The position numbers were made by a program, and so were the translations under genes. This document shows, one piece after another, positions 1 to 13,275 of a DNA stretch of 64,000 nucleotides (position 1 is its first letter; each line of letters starts with the position of its first letter). The DNA is from Colletes latitarsis (taxonomy: Eukaryota > Arthropoda > Insecta > Hymenoptera > Colletidae): positions 15,704,001 to 15,768,000 of the forward strand of contig NC_135136.1 of the NCBI RefSeq assembly GCF_051014445.1, given 5' to 3'. The notes beneath the pieces are model-generated. The model ran no database searches and was not told where the DNA came from. It saw only the letters and a list, made by a program, of their open reading frames with translations.

Positions 1-1440
1 CCCAGACCTAACATGCGTTATCCTCTAAAATATTAATCGAAATCAGGTTTAATGATCTGTTTCAGTTGGGTACCGCATTACTACGTGATCGAAACAAGAA
101 AAAGCCCAGGATCTAGCCAACAAGTATAAGAAATATGTTAAAGTATGAGCCTGAAGAGGGCAAATCCAAGACCTAACCCAGACCTAACACGCGTTATCCT
201 CTAAAATATTTATCAAGACCAGGTTTAATTGACTGTTGCAGTGTGGTACCACATTACTACGTGATCCAAGCCAGTGGAAGCCTAGGATCTGGCCAAGAAG
301 AATGAGAAATATGCGAAAGTATGAGCCTGATGAGAGCAAATCCCAGACCTAACCTAGACCTAACATGCGTTATCCTCTAAAATATTGATCGAAACCAGGT
401 TTAATGGACTGTTTCAGTGTGGTACCACATTACTGCGTGATCCAACCCAGAAAAAACCCAGGATCTGTTCATCAAGTATGAGAAATATGCGAAAGTACGA
501 GCCTCATGAGAGCAAATCCCAGACCTAACCCAGACCTAACATGCGTTATCCTCTAAAATATTAATCGAAATCAGGTTTAATGATCTGTTTCAGTTGGGTA
601 CCGCATTACTACGTGATCGAAACAACAAAAAGCCCAGGATCTAGCCAACAAGTATAAGAAATATGTTAAAGTATGACCCTGATGAGGGCAATTCCCAGTC
701 CTATCCCAGACCTAACTTGCGTTATCCTCTAAAATATTGCTCGAAACCAGGTTTAATTGACTGTTCAGTGTAGTACCACATTACTACGTGATCTAAACCA
801 GAAGAAACCCAGGATCTGTTCAACAAGTATGTGAAGAATGCGAAAGTATGAGTCTGATGAGGGAAAATCCCAGGCCTAACCTAGACCTAACATGTGTTAT
901 CCTCAAAAATATTGATCGAAACCAGGTTAAATCGAATGTTTCAGTGTGGCACCACATTACTACGTGATCCAAACCAGAAAAAAATCCCGGATCTGTTCAA
1001 CAAGTATGTGAAGAATGCGAAAGTACGTGCCTGATGAGAGCAAATCCCAGACCTAACATGTGTAATCCTCTAAAATATTGACGGAAACCAGGTTTAATTG
1101 ACAGTTTCAGTGTGGTACCACATTACTACGTGATCCAATCCAGAAAAAGCCCAGGATCTAGCCAACAAGTATGAGAAATATGCGAAAGTACGAGTCTGAT
1201 GAGGGCAAATCCTAGACCTAACCCAGACCTAACACGCGTTATCCTCTAAAATATTTATCAAGACCAGGTTTAATTGACTGTTGCAGTGTGGTACCACATT
1301 ACTACCTGATCCAAAACAGTGGAAGCCTAGGATCTGGCCAAGAAGAATGAGAAATATGCGAAAGTATGAGCCTGATGGGAGCAAATCCCAGACCTAACCT
1401 AGACCTAACATGCGTTATCCTCAAAAATAGAGATCGAAAC

Positions 1441-3022
1441 CAGGTTAAATCGACTGTTTCAGTGTGGCACCACATTACTACGTGATCCAAACCAGAAAAA
1501 ACCCCCGGATCTGTTCAACAAGTATGAGAAAAACGCGAAAGTATGAGCCTGATGAGGGCAAATCCCAGACCTATCCCAGACATAACTTGCGTTATCCTAT
1601 AAAATATTGATCGAATCCAGTTTTAATGGACAGTTTTAGTGTGGTACCACTTTACTACGTGATCCAATGCAGAAAAAACCCTCGATCAAGTCAACATGTA
1701 TGTTAACACTGCGAAAGGATGACCCTGATGAGGGCAAATCCCAGACCTAACCTAGACTTAACATGTGTTATCCTCTAAAATATTAACCGAAACCAGGTTT
1801 AATGGTCTGTTTCAGTTGGTTACCGCATTACTACGTGAACGAAACAAGTAAAAACCCAGGATCTGTTCAAGAATTATGTGAAGTATGCGAAAGTATGAGA
1901 CTGATGAGGGCAAATCCTAGACCTAACCTAGACCTAACATGTGTTATCCTCTTAAATATTGACGGAAACCACGTTTAAATGACAGTTTCAGTGTGGTACC
2001 ACATTACTACATTGGCCAATCCAGAAAAAGCCCAGGATCTAGCCAACAAGTATGAGAAATATGCGAAAGTATGAGCCTGATGAGGACAAATCCTAGACCT
2101 AACCCAGACCTAACTTGCGTTATCCTCTAAAATATTTATCGAAACCAGGTTTAATGGACTGTTTTAGTGTGGTACCACTTTGCTACGTGATCCAAAGCAG
2201 AAAAAAACCTCGCTCAGGTCAACATGTATGTCAAAACTGCGAAAGGATGACCCTGATGAGGGCAAATCCCTGGCCTAAACTAGACCTAACTTGCGTTATC
2301 CTATAAAATATTGACCGAAACCAGGTTTAATCGACTGTTTCAGTGTGGCACCACATTACTACGTGATCCAAACCAGAAAAAACCCCCGGATCTGTTCAAC
2401 AAGTATGAGAAAAACGCGAAAGTATGAGCCTGATGAGGGCAAATCCCAGACCTATCCCAGACATAACTTGCGTTATCCTATAAAATATTGATCGAATCCA
2501 GTTTTAATGGACAGTTTTAGTGTGGTACCACTTTACTACGTGATCCAATGCAGAAAAAACCCTCGATCAAGTCAACATGTATGTTAACACTGCGAAAGGA
2601 TGACCCTGATGAGGGCAAATCCCAGACCTAACCTAGACTTAACATGTGTTATCCTCTAAAATATTAACCGAAACCAGGTTTAATGGTCTGTTTCAGTTGG
2701 TTACCGCATTACTACGTGAACGAAACAAGTAAAAACCCAGGATCTGTTCAAGAATTATGTGAAGTATGCGAAAGTATGAGACTGATGAGGGCAAATCCTA
2801 GACCTAACCTAGACCTAACATGTGTTATCCTCTAAAATATTGACGGAAACCACGTTTAAATGACAGTTTCAGTGTGGTACCACATTACTACATTGGCCAA
2901 TCCAGAAAAAGCCCAGGATCTAGCCAACAAGTATGAGAAATATGCGAAAGTATGAGCTTGATGAGGGCAAATCCTAGACCTAACCCAGACCTAACACGCG
3001 TTATCCTCTAAAATATTTATCA
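1441..3022 (+). repeat. 881-bp (5-monomer) offset duplication in subfamily A
   Basis: The sequence from about 1441 to 2141 recurs at about 2322 to 3022 with an exact 881-bp offset (five monomers) and few differences. Shared private variants include acccccggatctg, tgcgttatcctataaaat, the gttttaatggacag variant and acattggccaatcc. The neighbouring 1302-1490 and 3064-3252 segments are 1762 bp apart, twice 881. This indicates unequal exchange in five-monomer steps. Confidence 0.8.
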
Positions 3023-5228
3023 AGACCAGGTTTAATTGACTGTTGCAGTGTGGTACTACATTACTACGTGATCCAAAACAGTCGAAGCCTAGGATCTGGC
3101 CAAGAAGAATGAGAAATATGCGAAAGTATGAGCCTGATGAGAGCAAATCTCAGACCTAACCTAGACCTAACATGCGTTATCCTCAAAAATAGAGATCGAA
3201 ACCAGGTTAAATCGACTGTTTCAGTGTGGCACCACATTACTACGTGATCCAAACCAGAAAATAACCCCGGATCTGTTCAACAAGTATGTGAAGAATGCGA
3301 ATGTACGTGCCTGATGAGAGCAAATCCCAGACCTAACATGTGTAATCCTCTAAAATATTGACGGAAACCAGGTTTAATTGACAGTTTCAGTGTCGTACTA
3401 CATTACAACGTGATCCAATCCAGAAAAAGCCCAGGATCTAGCCAACAAGAATGAGAAATATGCGAAAATATGAGCCTGATGAGGGCAAATCCTAGACCTA
3501 GCCCAGACCTAACATGCGTTATCCTCTGAAATATTTATCAAGACCATGTTTAATTGACTGTTTCAGTGTGGTACCACATTACTACGTGATCCAAACCAGA
3601 AAAAACCCAGGATCTGCTCAACAAGTATGAGAAAAACGCGAATGTATGAGCCTGATGAGGGCAAATCCCAGACCAATCCCAGACAAAACTTGCGTTATCC
3701 TATAAAATATTGATCGAATCCAGTTTTAATGGACAGTTTTAGTGTGGTATCACTTTTCTACGTGATGCAATGCAGAAAATGCCTCCATCACTTCAACATG
3801 TATGTTAAAACTGCGAAGGTATGTGTCTGATGAGGGAAAATCCCAGGCCTAACCTAGACGTAACATACGTTATCCTCTAAAATATTGATCGAAACCAGGT
3901 TCAATCACTGTTTCAGTGTGGTACCACATTACTACGTGATCGAAAATAGAAAAAACCCAGGATCTGTTCAACAAGTATATGAAGAATGCGAAAGTATGAG
4001 ACTGATGGGTGAAAATCCCAGGCCCAACCTAGACCTAACATGCGTTATCCTCAAAAATACTGATCGAAAGCAGGTTTAATCGACTGTTTCAGTGTGGTAC
4101 CACATTACTACGTGGTCGAAAACAGAAAAAACCCAGGATCTTTTCAAGTTTGAGAAATATGCGAAAGTATGAGCCTGATGAGGACAAATCCTAGACCTAA
4201 CCCAGACCTAACGTGCGTTATCCTCTAAAATATTTATCGAAACCAGGTTTAATGGACAGTTTTAGTGCGGTACCACTTTGCTACGTGATCCAAAGCAGAA
4301 AAAACACTCGCTCAGGTCAACATGTATGTCAAAACTGCGAAAGGATGACCCTGATGAGGGCAAATCCCTGGCCTAAACTAGACCTAACATGCGGTATGCT
4401 CTAAAATATTGATCGAAACCAGGTTTAATGAACTGTTTCAGTGTGGTACCACATTAGTACGTGATCCAAACCAGAAAAAGCCAGGGATCTGTTCAACAAG
4501 TATGTAAAAACGCGAAAATATAACCCTGATGAGTGCAAATCCCAGACCTGTCCCAGACCTAACTTGCGTTATCCTATAAAATATTGACCGAAACCAGGTT
4601 TAATTGACTGTTTCAGTGTGGTACCACTTTACGACGTGATCCAAACCAGAATATGCCAGGGATCTGGCCATTAAGTATGCGAAAAATGTGAAAGTATGAC
4701 CCTGGTGTGGGCAAATTCCAGGCCCAACATATACCTATAATGCGTTATCCTCAGAAATATTGATCAAAACCTGGTTTAATGGACTGTTTCAGTGTGGTAC
4801 CACATTACTACCTGATCCAAACCAGAAGAAGCCCAGAATCTGGCCCTCAAGTATGAGAAATATGCGAAAGTACGAGCCTGATGAGTGCAAATCCCAGACC
4901 TAACATAGACCTAAAATGCGTTATTCTCTAAGATATTGATCGAAACCAGGATTAATCGACTGTTTCAGTGTGGTACCACAGTACTACCTGATCCAAAACA
5001 GGAAAAGCCAGGGGTCTGTGCAACAAGTATGTGAAAAACGCGAAAATATAACCCTGATGAGGGCAAATCCCAGACCTGGCCCAGACCTAACTTGCGTTAT
5101 CCTATAAAATATTGATCGAAACCAGGTTTAATTGACAGTATCAGTGTGGTACCAGTTTACGACGTGATCCAAAGCAGAAAAAACCAACGATTAGGTCAAC
5201 AAGTATGAGAAATATGCGAAAGTATGAG

Positions 5229-5932
5229 CCTGATGAGGGCAAATCCTAGACCTAGCCCAGACATAACTTGCGTTATCCTATAAAATATTGATCGAATCCA
5301 GTTTTAATAGACAGTTTTAGTGTGGTACCACTTTACTACGTGATCCAATGCTGAAAAAACCCTCGATCAGGTCAACATGTATGTTAAAACTGCGATTGTA
5401 TGACCCTGATGAGGGCAAATCCCAGACCTAGCCTAGAGCTAACGTGTATTATCCTGTAAAATATTAATCGAAATCAGGTTTAATGGTCTGTTTCAGCGTG
5501 GTACCACATTACTACGTGATGGAAACCAGAAAAAAACCAGGATCTGTTCAAGAAGTATGTGAAGAATGCGAAAGTATGAGCCTGATGAGGGCAAATCCTA
5601 GACCTAGCCCAGACATAACTTGCGTTATCCTATAAAATATTGATCGAATCCAGTTTTAATAGACAGTTTTAGTGTGGTACCACTTTACTACGTGATCCAA
5701 TGCTGAAAAAACCCTCGATCAGGTCAACATGTATGTTAAAACTGCGATTGTATGACCCTGATGAGGGCAAATCCCAGACCTAGCCTAGAGCTAACGTGTA
5801 TTATCCTGTAAAATATTAATCGAAATCAGGTTTAATGGTCTGTTTCAGCGTGGTACCACATTACTACGTGATGGAAACCAGAAAAAAACCAGGATCTGTT
5901 CAAGAAGTATGTGAAGAATGCGAAAGTATGAG
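5229..5932 (+). repeat. Tandem 352-bp dimer, two copies that look identical
   Basis: Positions 5229-5580 and 5581-5932 read the same by eye over the full 352 bp (two monomers). They include private variants such as ccaatgctgaaaaaaccc, gcgattgtatgac and gagctaacgtgtattatcc. Copies diverge right after (gcctgatgag versus ggctgatgaa). This is the most recent-looking local duplication in the left array. Confidence 0.85.
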
Positions 5933-7373
5933 GCTGATGAAGGCAAATCCTAGACCTAACCTAGACCTAACATGTGTTATCCCGTAAAATATTGACGGAA
6001 ACGAGGTTTAATTGACAGTTTCAGTGTGGTACCACATTACTACGTGATCCAAACTAGAAAAAACCCAGGATCTGTTCAACAAGTATGTGAAGAATGCGAA
6101 AGTATGAGCCTGATTAGGGCAAATCCTAGACCTAGCCCAGACATAACATGCGTTATCCACTAAAATATTGATCGAAACCAGGTTTAATGGACTGTTTCAG
6201 TGTGGTACCACTTTACTACGTGATCCAAAGCAGAAAAAACCCTCGATCAGGTCGACATGTATGTTAAAACTGCGAAAGTATGACCCTGATGAGGGCAAAT
6301 ACCAGACCTAATCTAGACCTAACATGTGTTATCCACTAAAATATTAATCGAAACCAGGTTTAATGATATGATTCAGTGTGGTACCACATTACTACGTGAT
6401 CGAAACCAGAAAAAACCCAGGATCTGTTCAATAAGTATGTTAAGAATGCGAAAGTATGAGACTGATAAGGGCAAATCCTAGACCTAACATGAGTAATCCT
6501 CTAAAATATTGACGGAAACCAGGTTTAATTGACAGTTTCAGTGTGGCACCACATTACTACGTGATCCAAACCAGAAAAAACCCAGGATCTGTTCAACACG
6601 TATGTGAAAAACGCGAAAGTATGAGCCTGATGAGGGCAAATCCCAGACCTATCCCAGACATAACTTGCGTTATCCTATATAATATTGATCGAAACCAGGT
6701 TTAATTGATTGTTTCAGTGTGGTACCACATTACTACCTGATACAAACCGGAAAAAACTCAGGATGTGTTCAACAAGTATGTGAAGAATGCGAAAGTATGA
6801 GTCTGATGAGGGCAAATCCCAGGCCTAATCTAGACCTAACATGAGTTATCGTCTGAAATATTTATCAAGACCATGTTTAATTGATTGTTTCAGTGTGGTA
6901 CCACATTACTACCTGATACAAACCGGAAAAAACTCAGGATGTGTTCAACAAGTATGTGAAGAATGCGAAAGTATGAGTCTGATGAGGGCAAATCCCTGGC
7001 CTAACCTAGTCCTAACGTGCGTTATCCTCTAAAATATTGATCGTAACCAGGATTAATTGACTGTTTCAGTGTGGTACCACATTACTACGTGATGCAAACC
7101 AGAAAAAGCCAGGGATCTGGCCAACAAGTATGCGAAAAATGTGAAAGTATGACCCTGATGTGGGCAAATCCCAGGCCCAACATATACCTATAATGCGTTA
7201 TCCTCAAAGATATTGATCGAAACCAGGTTTAATGGACTGTTTCAGTGTGGTACCACATTACTACCTGATCCAAACCAGAGGAAGCCCAGAATCTGGCCCT
7301 CAAGTATGAGAAATATGCGAAAGTACGAGCCTGGTGAGTGCAAATCCCAGACCTAACATAGACCTAAAATGCG

Positions 7374-8330
7374 TTATTCTCTAAGATATTGATCGAAACC
7401 AGGATTAATCGACTGTTTCAGTGTGGTACCACAGTACTACCTGATCCAAAACAGGAAAAGCCAGGGGTCTGTGCAACAAGTATGTGAAAAACGCGAAAAT
7501 ATAACCCTGATGAGGGCAAATCCCAGACCTGGCCCAGACCTAACTTGCGTTATCCTATAAAATATTGATCGAAACCAGGTTTAATTGACTGTATCAGTGT
7601 GGTACCAGTTTACGACGTGATCCAAAGCAGAAAAAACCATCGATTAGGTCAACAAGTATGAGAAATATGCGAAGGTATGAGCCTGATGAGGGCAAATCCT
7701 AGACCAAACCGAGACCTAACATGCGTTATCCTCAAAAATATTGATCGATACCAGGTTTAATCGACAGTTTCTGTGTGGTACCACATTACTACGTGATCCA
7801 GACCAGTGAAAGCCCAGAATCTGGCCAACAAGTTTGAGTAACATGCGATAGTATGACCCAGATGAGGGCAAATCCTAGACCAAACCGAGACCTAACATGC
7901 GTTATCCTCCAAAATATTGATCGATACCAGGTTTAATCGACTGATTCTGTGTGGTACCACATTACTACGTGATCCAGACTAGAAAAAACCCAGGATCTGT
8001 TCAACACGTATGTGAAGAATGCGAAAGTATGAGCCTGATGAGGGCAAATCCTAGACCTAGCCCAGACATAACTTGCGTTATCCTATAAAATATTGATCGA
8101 ATCCAGTTTTAATAGACAGTTTTAGTGTGGTACCACTTTACTACGTGATCCAATGCTGAAAAAACCCTCGATCAGGTCAAGATGTATGTTAAAACTGCGA
8201 TTGTATGACCCTGATGAGGGCAAATCCCAGACCTAGCCTAGACCTAACGTGTATTATCCTGTAAAATATTAATCGAAATCAGGTTTAATGGTCTGTTTCA
8301 GTGTGGTACCACATTACTACGTGATCGAAA
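7374..8330 (+). repeat. Segment duplicated 4200 bp downstream (11574-12530)
   Basis: The line beginning ctaagatattgatcg at 7381 recurs at 11581, and the 4200-bp offset holds through about 8330/12530 with scattered substitutions. The downstream copy then switches to matching a different upstream segment (see 12525-13275). Confidence 0.8.
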
Positions 8331-11300
8331 CCAGAAAAAACCCAGAATCTGTTCAATAAGTATGTTAAGAATGCGAAAGTATGAGACTGATAAGGGCAAA
8401 TCCTAGACCTAACATGAGTAATCCTCTAAAATATTGACGGAAACCAGGTTTAATTGACAGTTTCAGTGTGGCACCACATTACTACGTGATCCAAACCAGA
8501 AAAAACCCAGGATCTGTTCAACACGTATGTGAAAAACGCGAAAGTATGAGCCTGATGAGGGCAAATCCCAGACCTAATCTAGACCTAACATGCGTTATCC
8601 TCCAAAATATTGATCGATACCAGGTTTAATCGACTGATTCTGTGTGGTACCACATTACTACGTGATCCAGACTAGAAAAAACCCAGGATCTGTTCAACAC
8701 GTATGTGAAGAATGCGAAAGTATGAGCCTGATGAGGGCAAATCCTAGACCTAGCCCAGACATAACTTGCGTTATCCTATAAAATATTGATCGAAACCAGG
8801 TTTAATTGACTGTATCAGTGTGGTACCAGTTTACGACGTGATCCAAAGCAGAAAAAACCATCGATTAGGTCAACAAGTATGAGAAATATGCGAAGGTATG
8901 AGCCTGATGAGGGCAAATCCTAGACCAAACCGAGACCTAACATGCGTTATCCTCCAAAATATTGATCGATACCAGGTTTAATCGACTGATTCTGTGTGGC
9001 ACCACATTACTACGTGATACAAACCGGAAAAAACTCAGGATGTGTTCAACAAGTATGTGAAGAATGCGAAAGTATGAGTCTGATGAGGGCAAATCCCAGG
9101 CCTAATCTAGACCTAACATGAGTTATCGTCTGAAATATTTATCAAGACCATGTTTACTTGACTGTTTCAGTGTGGTACCTCATTTCTACGTGATCGAAAC
9201 CAGAAAAAACCCAGGATCTGCTCAACAAGTATGTGAAAAACGCGAATGTATGAGCCTGATGAGGGCAAATCCCAGACCAATCCCAGACATAACTTGCGTT
9301 ATCCTATAAAATATTGATCGAATCCAGTTTTAATGGACAGTTTTAGTGTGATATCACTTTTCTACGTGATGCAATGCAGAAAAAGCCTCCATCAGTTCAA
9401 CATGTATGTTAAAACTGCGAAAGTATGTGTCTGATGAGGGAAAATCCCAGGCCTAACCTAGACATAACATACGTTATTCTCTAAAATATTGATCGAAACG
9501 AGGTTTAATCGACTGTTTCAGTGTGGTACCACATTACTACGTGATCGAAAATAGAAAAAACCCAGGATCTGTTCAACAAGTATGTGAAGAATGCGAAAGT
9601 ATGAGACTGATGGGTGAAAATCCCAGGCCCAACCTAGACCTAACATGCGTTATCCTCAAAAATACTGATCGAAAGCTGGTTTAATCGACTGTTTCAGTGT
9701 GGTACCACATTACTACGTGGTCGAAAACAGAAAAAACCCAGGATCTTTTCAAGTATGAGAAATATGCGAAAGTATGAGCCTGATGAGGACAAATCCAAGA
9801 CCTAACCCAGACCTAACGTGCGTTATCCTCTAAAATATTGATCGAAATCAGGTTTAATGGACTGTTTCAGTGTGGTACCACATTACTACGTGATACAAAT
9901 CAGAAAGAACCCAGGATCTGTTCAAGAAGTATGTGAAGAATGCGAAAGTATGAGTCTGATGAGGGCAAATCCTAGACCTAACCTAGACCTAACGTGTGTT
10001 ATCTAAAATATTAATCGAAATCAGGTTTAATGGTCTGTTTCAGCGTGGTACCACATTACTACGTGATCGAAACCAGAAAAAAACCAGGATCTGTTCAAGA
10101 AGTATGTGAAGAATGCGAAAGTATGAAGCTGATGAGGGCAAATTCCTGGACTATCCTAGACATAACTTGCGTTATCCTCTAAAATATTTATCGAAACCAG
10201 GTTTAATGGACTGTTTTAGTGCGGTACCACTTTGCTACGTGATCCAAAGCAGAAAAAAACCTCGCTCAGGTCAACATGTATGTCAAAACTGCGAAAGGAT
10301 GACCCTGATGAGGGCAAATCCCTGGCCTAAACAAGACCTAACATGCGTTATCCTCTAAAATATTGATCGAAACCAGGTTTAATTGACTGTTTCAGTGCGG
10401 TACCACTTTACTACGTGATCCAAAGCAGAAAAAACCATCGATCAGGTTTACATGTATGTTAAAACTGCGAAAGTGTGACCCTGATGAGGGCAAATCGCAG
10501 ACCTAACCTAGACTTAGCATGTGCTATCCTCTAAAATATTAATCGAATCCAGGTTTAATGGTCTGTTTCACTTGGGTATCGCATTACTACGTGATCGAAA
10601 CAAGAAAAAACCCATGATCTGTTCAAGAATTATGTGAAGTATGCGAAAGTATGAGACTGATGAGGGCAAATCCTAGACCTAACCTAGACATAACATGTGT
10701 TATCCTCTAAAATATTGACGGAAACCACGTTTAAATGACAGTTTCAGTGTGGTACCACATTACTGCATTGGCCAATCCAGAAAAAGCCCAGGATCTAGCC
10801 AACAAGTATGAGAAATATGCGAAAGTACGAGTCTGATGAGGGCAAATCCCAGGCCCAACCTGGACCTAACATGCGTTATCCTCTGAAATATTTATCAAGA
10901 CCATGTTTAATTGACTGTTTCAGTGTGGTACCACATTACTACGTGATCGAAACCAGAAAAAACCCAGGATCTGCTCAACAAGTATGTGAAAAACGCGAAT
11001 GTATGAGCCTGATGAGGGCAAATCCCAGACCAATCCCAGACATAACTTGCGTTATCCTATAAAATATTGATCGAATCCAGTTTTAATGGACAGTTTTAGT
11101 GTGGTATGACTTTTCTACATGATGCAATGCAGAAAAAGCCTCCATCAGTTCAACATGTATGTTAAAACTGCGAAAGTATGTGTCTGATGAGGGAAAATCC
11201 CAGGCCTAACCTAGACATAACATACGTTATCCTCTAAAATATTGATCGAAACCAGGTTTAATCACTGTTTCAGAGTGGTACCACATTACTACGTGGTCGA

Positions 11301-12524
11301 AAACAGAGAATACCCAGGATCTTTTCAAGTATGAGAAATATACGAAAGTATGAGCCTGATGAGGCAAATCCCAGACCTAACCCAGACCTAACGTGCGTTA
11401 TCCACTAAAATATTGATCGAAATCAGGTTTAATGTACTGTTTCAGTGTGGTACCACATTACTACGTGATCCAAACCAGAAAGAACCCAGGATCTGTTCAA
11501 GAAGTATGTGAAAAATCCGAAAGTATGAGTCTGATGAGGGAAAATTCCTGGCCTAACCTAGTCCTAACGTGCGTTATTCTCTAAGATATTGATCGAAACC
11601 AGGATTAATCGACTGTTTCAGTGTGGTACCACAGTACTACCTGATCCAAAACAGGAAAAGCCAGGGGTCTGTGCAACAAGTATGTGAAAGACGCGAAAAT
11701 ATAACCCTGATGAGGGCAAATCCCAGACCTGGCCCAGACCTAACTTGCGTTATCCTATAAAATATTGATCGAAACCAGGTTTAATTGACTGTATCAGTGT
11801 GGTACCAGTTTACGACGTGATCCAAAGCAGAAAAAACCATCGATTAGGTCAACAAGTATGAGAAATATGCGAAGGTATGAGCCTGATGAGGGCAAATCCT
11901 AGACCAAACCGAGACCTAACATGCGTTATCCTCAAAAATATTGATCGATACCAGGTTTAATCGACAGTTTCTGTGTGGTACCACATTACTACGTGATCCA
12001 GACCAGTGAAAGCCCAGAATCTGGCCAGCAAGTTTAAGTAACATGCGAAAGTATGACCCAGATGAGGGCAAATCCTAGACCAAACCGAGACCTAACATGC
12101 GTTATCCTCCAAAATATTGATCGATACCAGGTTTAATCGACTAATTCTGTGTGGTACCACATTACTACGTGATCCAGACTAGAAAAAACCCAGGATCTGT
12201 TCAACACGTATGTGAAGAATGCGAAAGTATGAGCCTGATGAGGGCAAATCCTAGACCTAGCCCAGACATAACTTGCGTTATCCTATAAAATATTGATCGA
12301 ATCCAGTTTTAATAGACAGTTTTAGTGTGGTACCACTTTACTACGTGATCCAATGCTGAAAAAACCCTCGATCACGTCAAGATGTATGTTAAAACTGCGA
12401 TTGTATGACCCTGATGAGGGCAAATCCCAGACCTAGCCTAGACCTAACGTGTATTATCCTGTAAAATATTAATCGAAATCAGGTTTAATGGTCTGTTTCA
12501 GTGTGGTACCACATTACTACGTGA

Positions 12525-13275
12525 TGGAAACCAGAAAAAAACCAGGATCTGTTCAAGAAGTATGTGAAGAATGCGAAAGTATGAGGCTGATGAAGGCAAA
12601 TCCTAGACCTAACCTAGACCTAACATGTGTTATCCCGTAAAATATTGACGGAAACGAGGTTTAATTGACAGTTTCAGTGTGGTACCACATTACTACGTGA
12701 TCCAAACTAGAAAAAACCCAGGATCTGTTCAACAAGTATGTGAAGAATGCGAAAGTATGAGCCTGATTAGGGCAAATCCTAGACCTAGCCCAGACATAAC
12801 ATGCGTTATCCACTAAAATATTGATCGAAACCAGGTTTAATGGACTGTTTCAGTGTGGTACCACTTTACTACGTGATCCAAAGCAGAAAAAACCCTCGAT
12901 CAGGTCGACATGTATGTTAAAACTGCGAAAGTATGACCCTGATGAGGGCAAATACCAGACCTAATCTAGACCTAACATGTGTTATCCACTAAAATATTAA
13001 TCGAAACCAGGTTTAATGATATGATTCAGTGTGGTACCACATTACTACGTGATCGAAACCAGAAAAAACCCAGAATCTGTTCAATAAGTATGTTAAGAAT
13101 GCGAAAGTATGAGACTGATAAGGGCAAATCCTAGACCTAACAAGAGTAATCCTCTAAAATATTGACGGAAACCAGGTTTAATTGACAGTTTCAGTGTGGC
13201 ACCACATTACTACGTGATCCAAACCAGAAAAAACCCAGGATCTGTTCAACACGTATGTGAAAAACGCGAAAGTAT
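12525..13275 (+). repeat. Segment matching 5872-6622 at a 6653-bp offset
   Basis: From the variant gtgatggaaaccag onward the sequence follows 5872-6622 instead of the 8.3-kb segment. The offset is 6653 bp at both 12658 (versus 6005) and 13081 (versus 6428). Together with the 4200-bp duplicate ending here, it marks a mosaic junction near 12525. Confidence 0.75.

Noticed and set aside
1540..1640. Hammerhead-ribozyme-like motifs CTGATGAG and CGAAAC in A monomers
   Set aside because: They occur in the right order, but stem II would have mismatches, no partner for stem I or III is found in the monomer, and B monomers lack CTGATGA. No catalytic fold can be supported.
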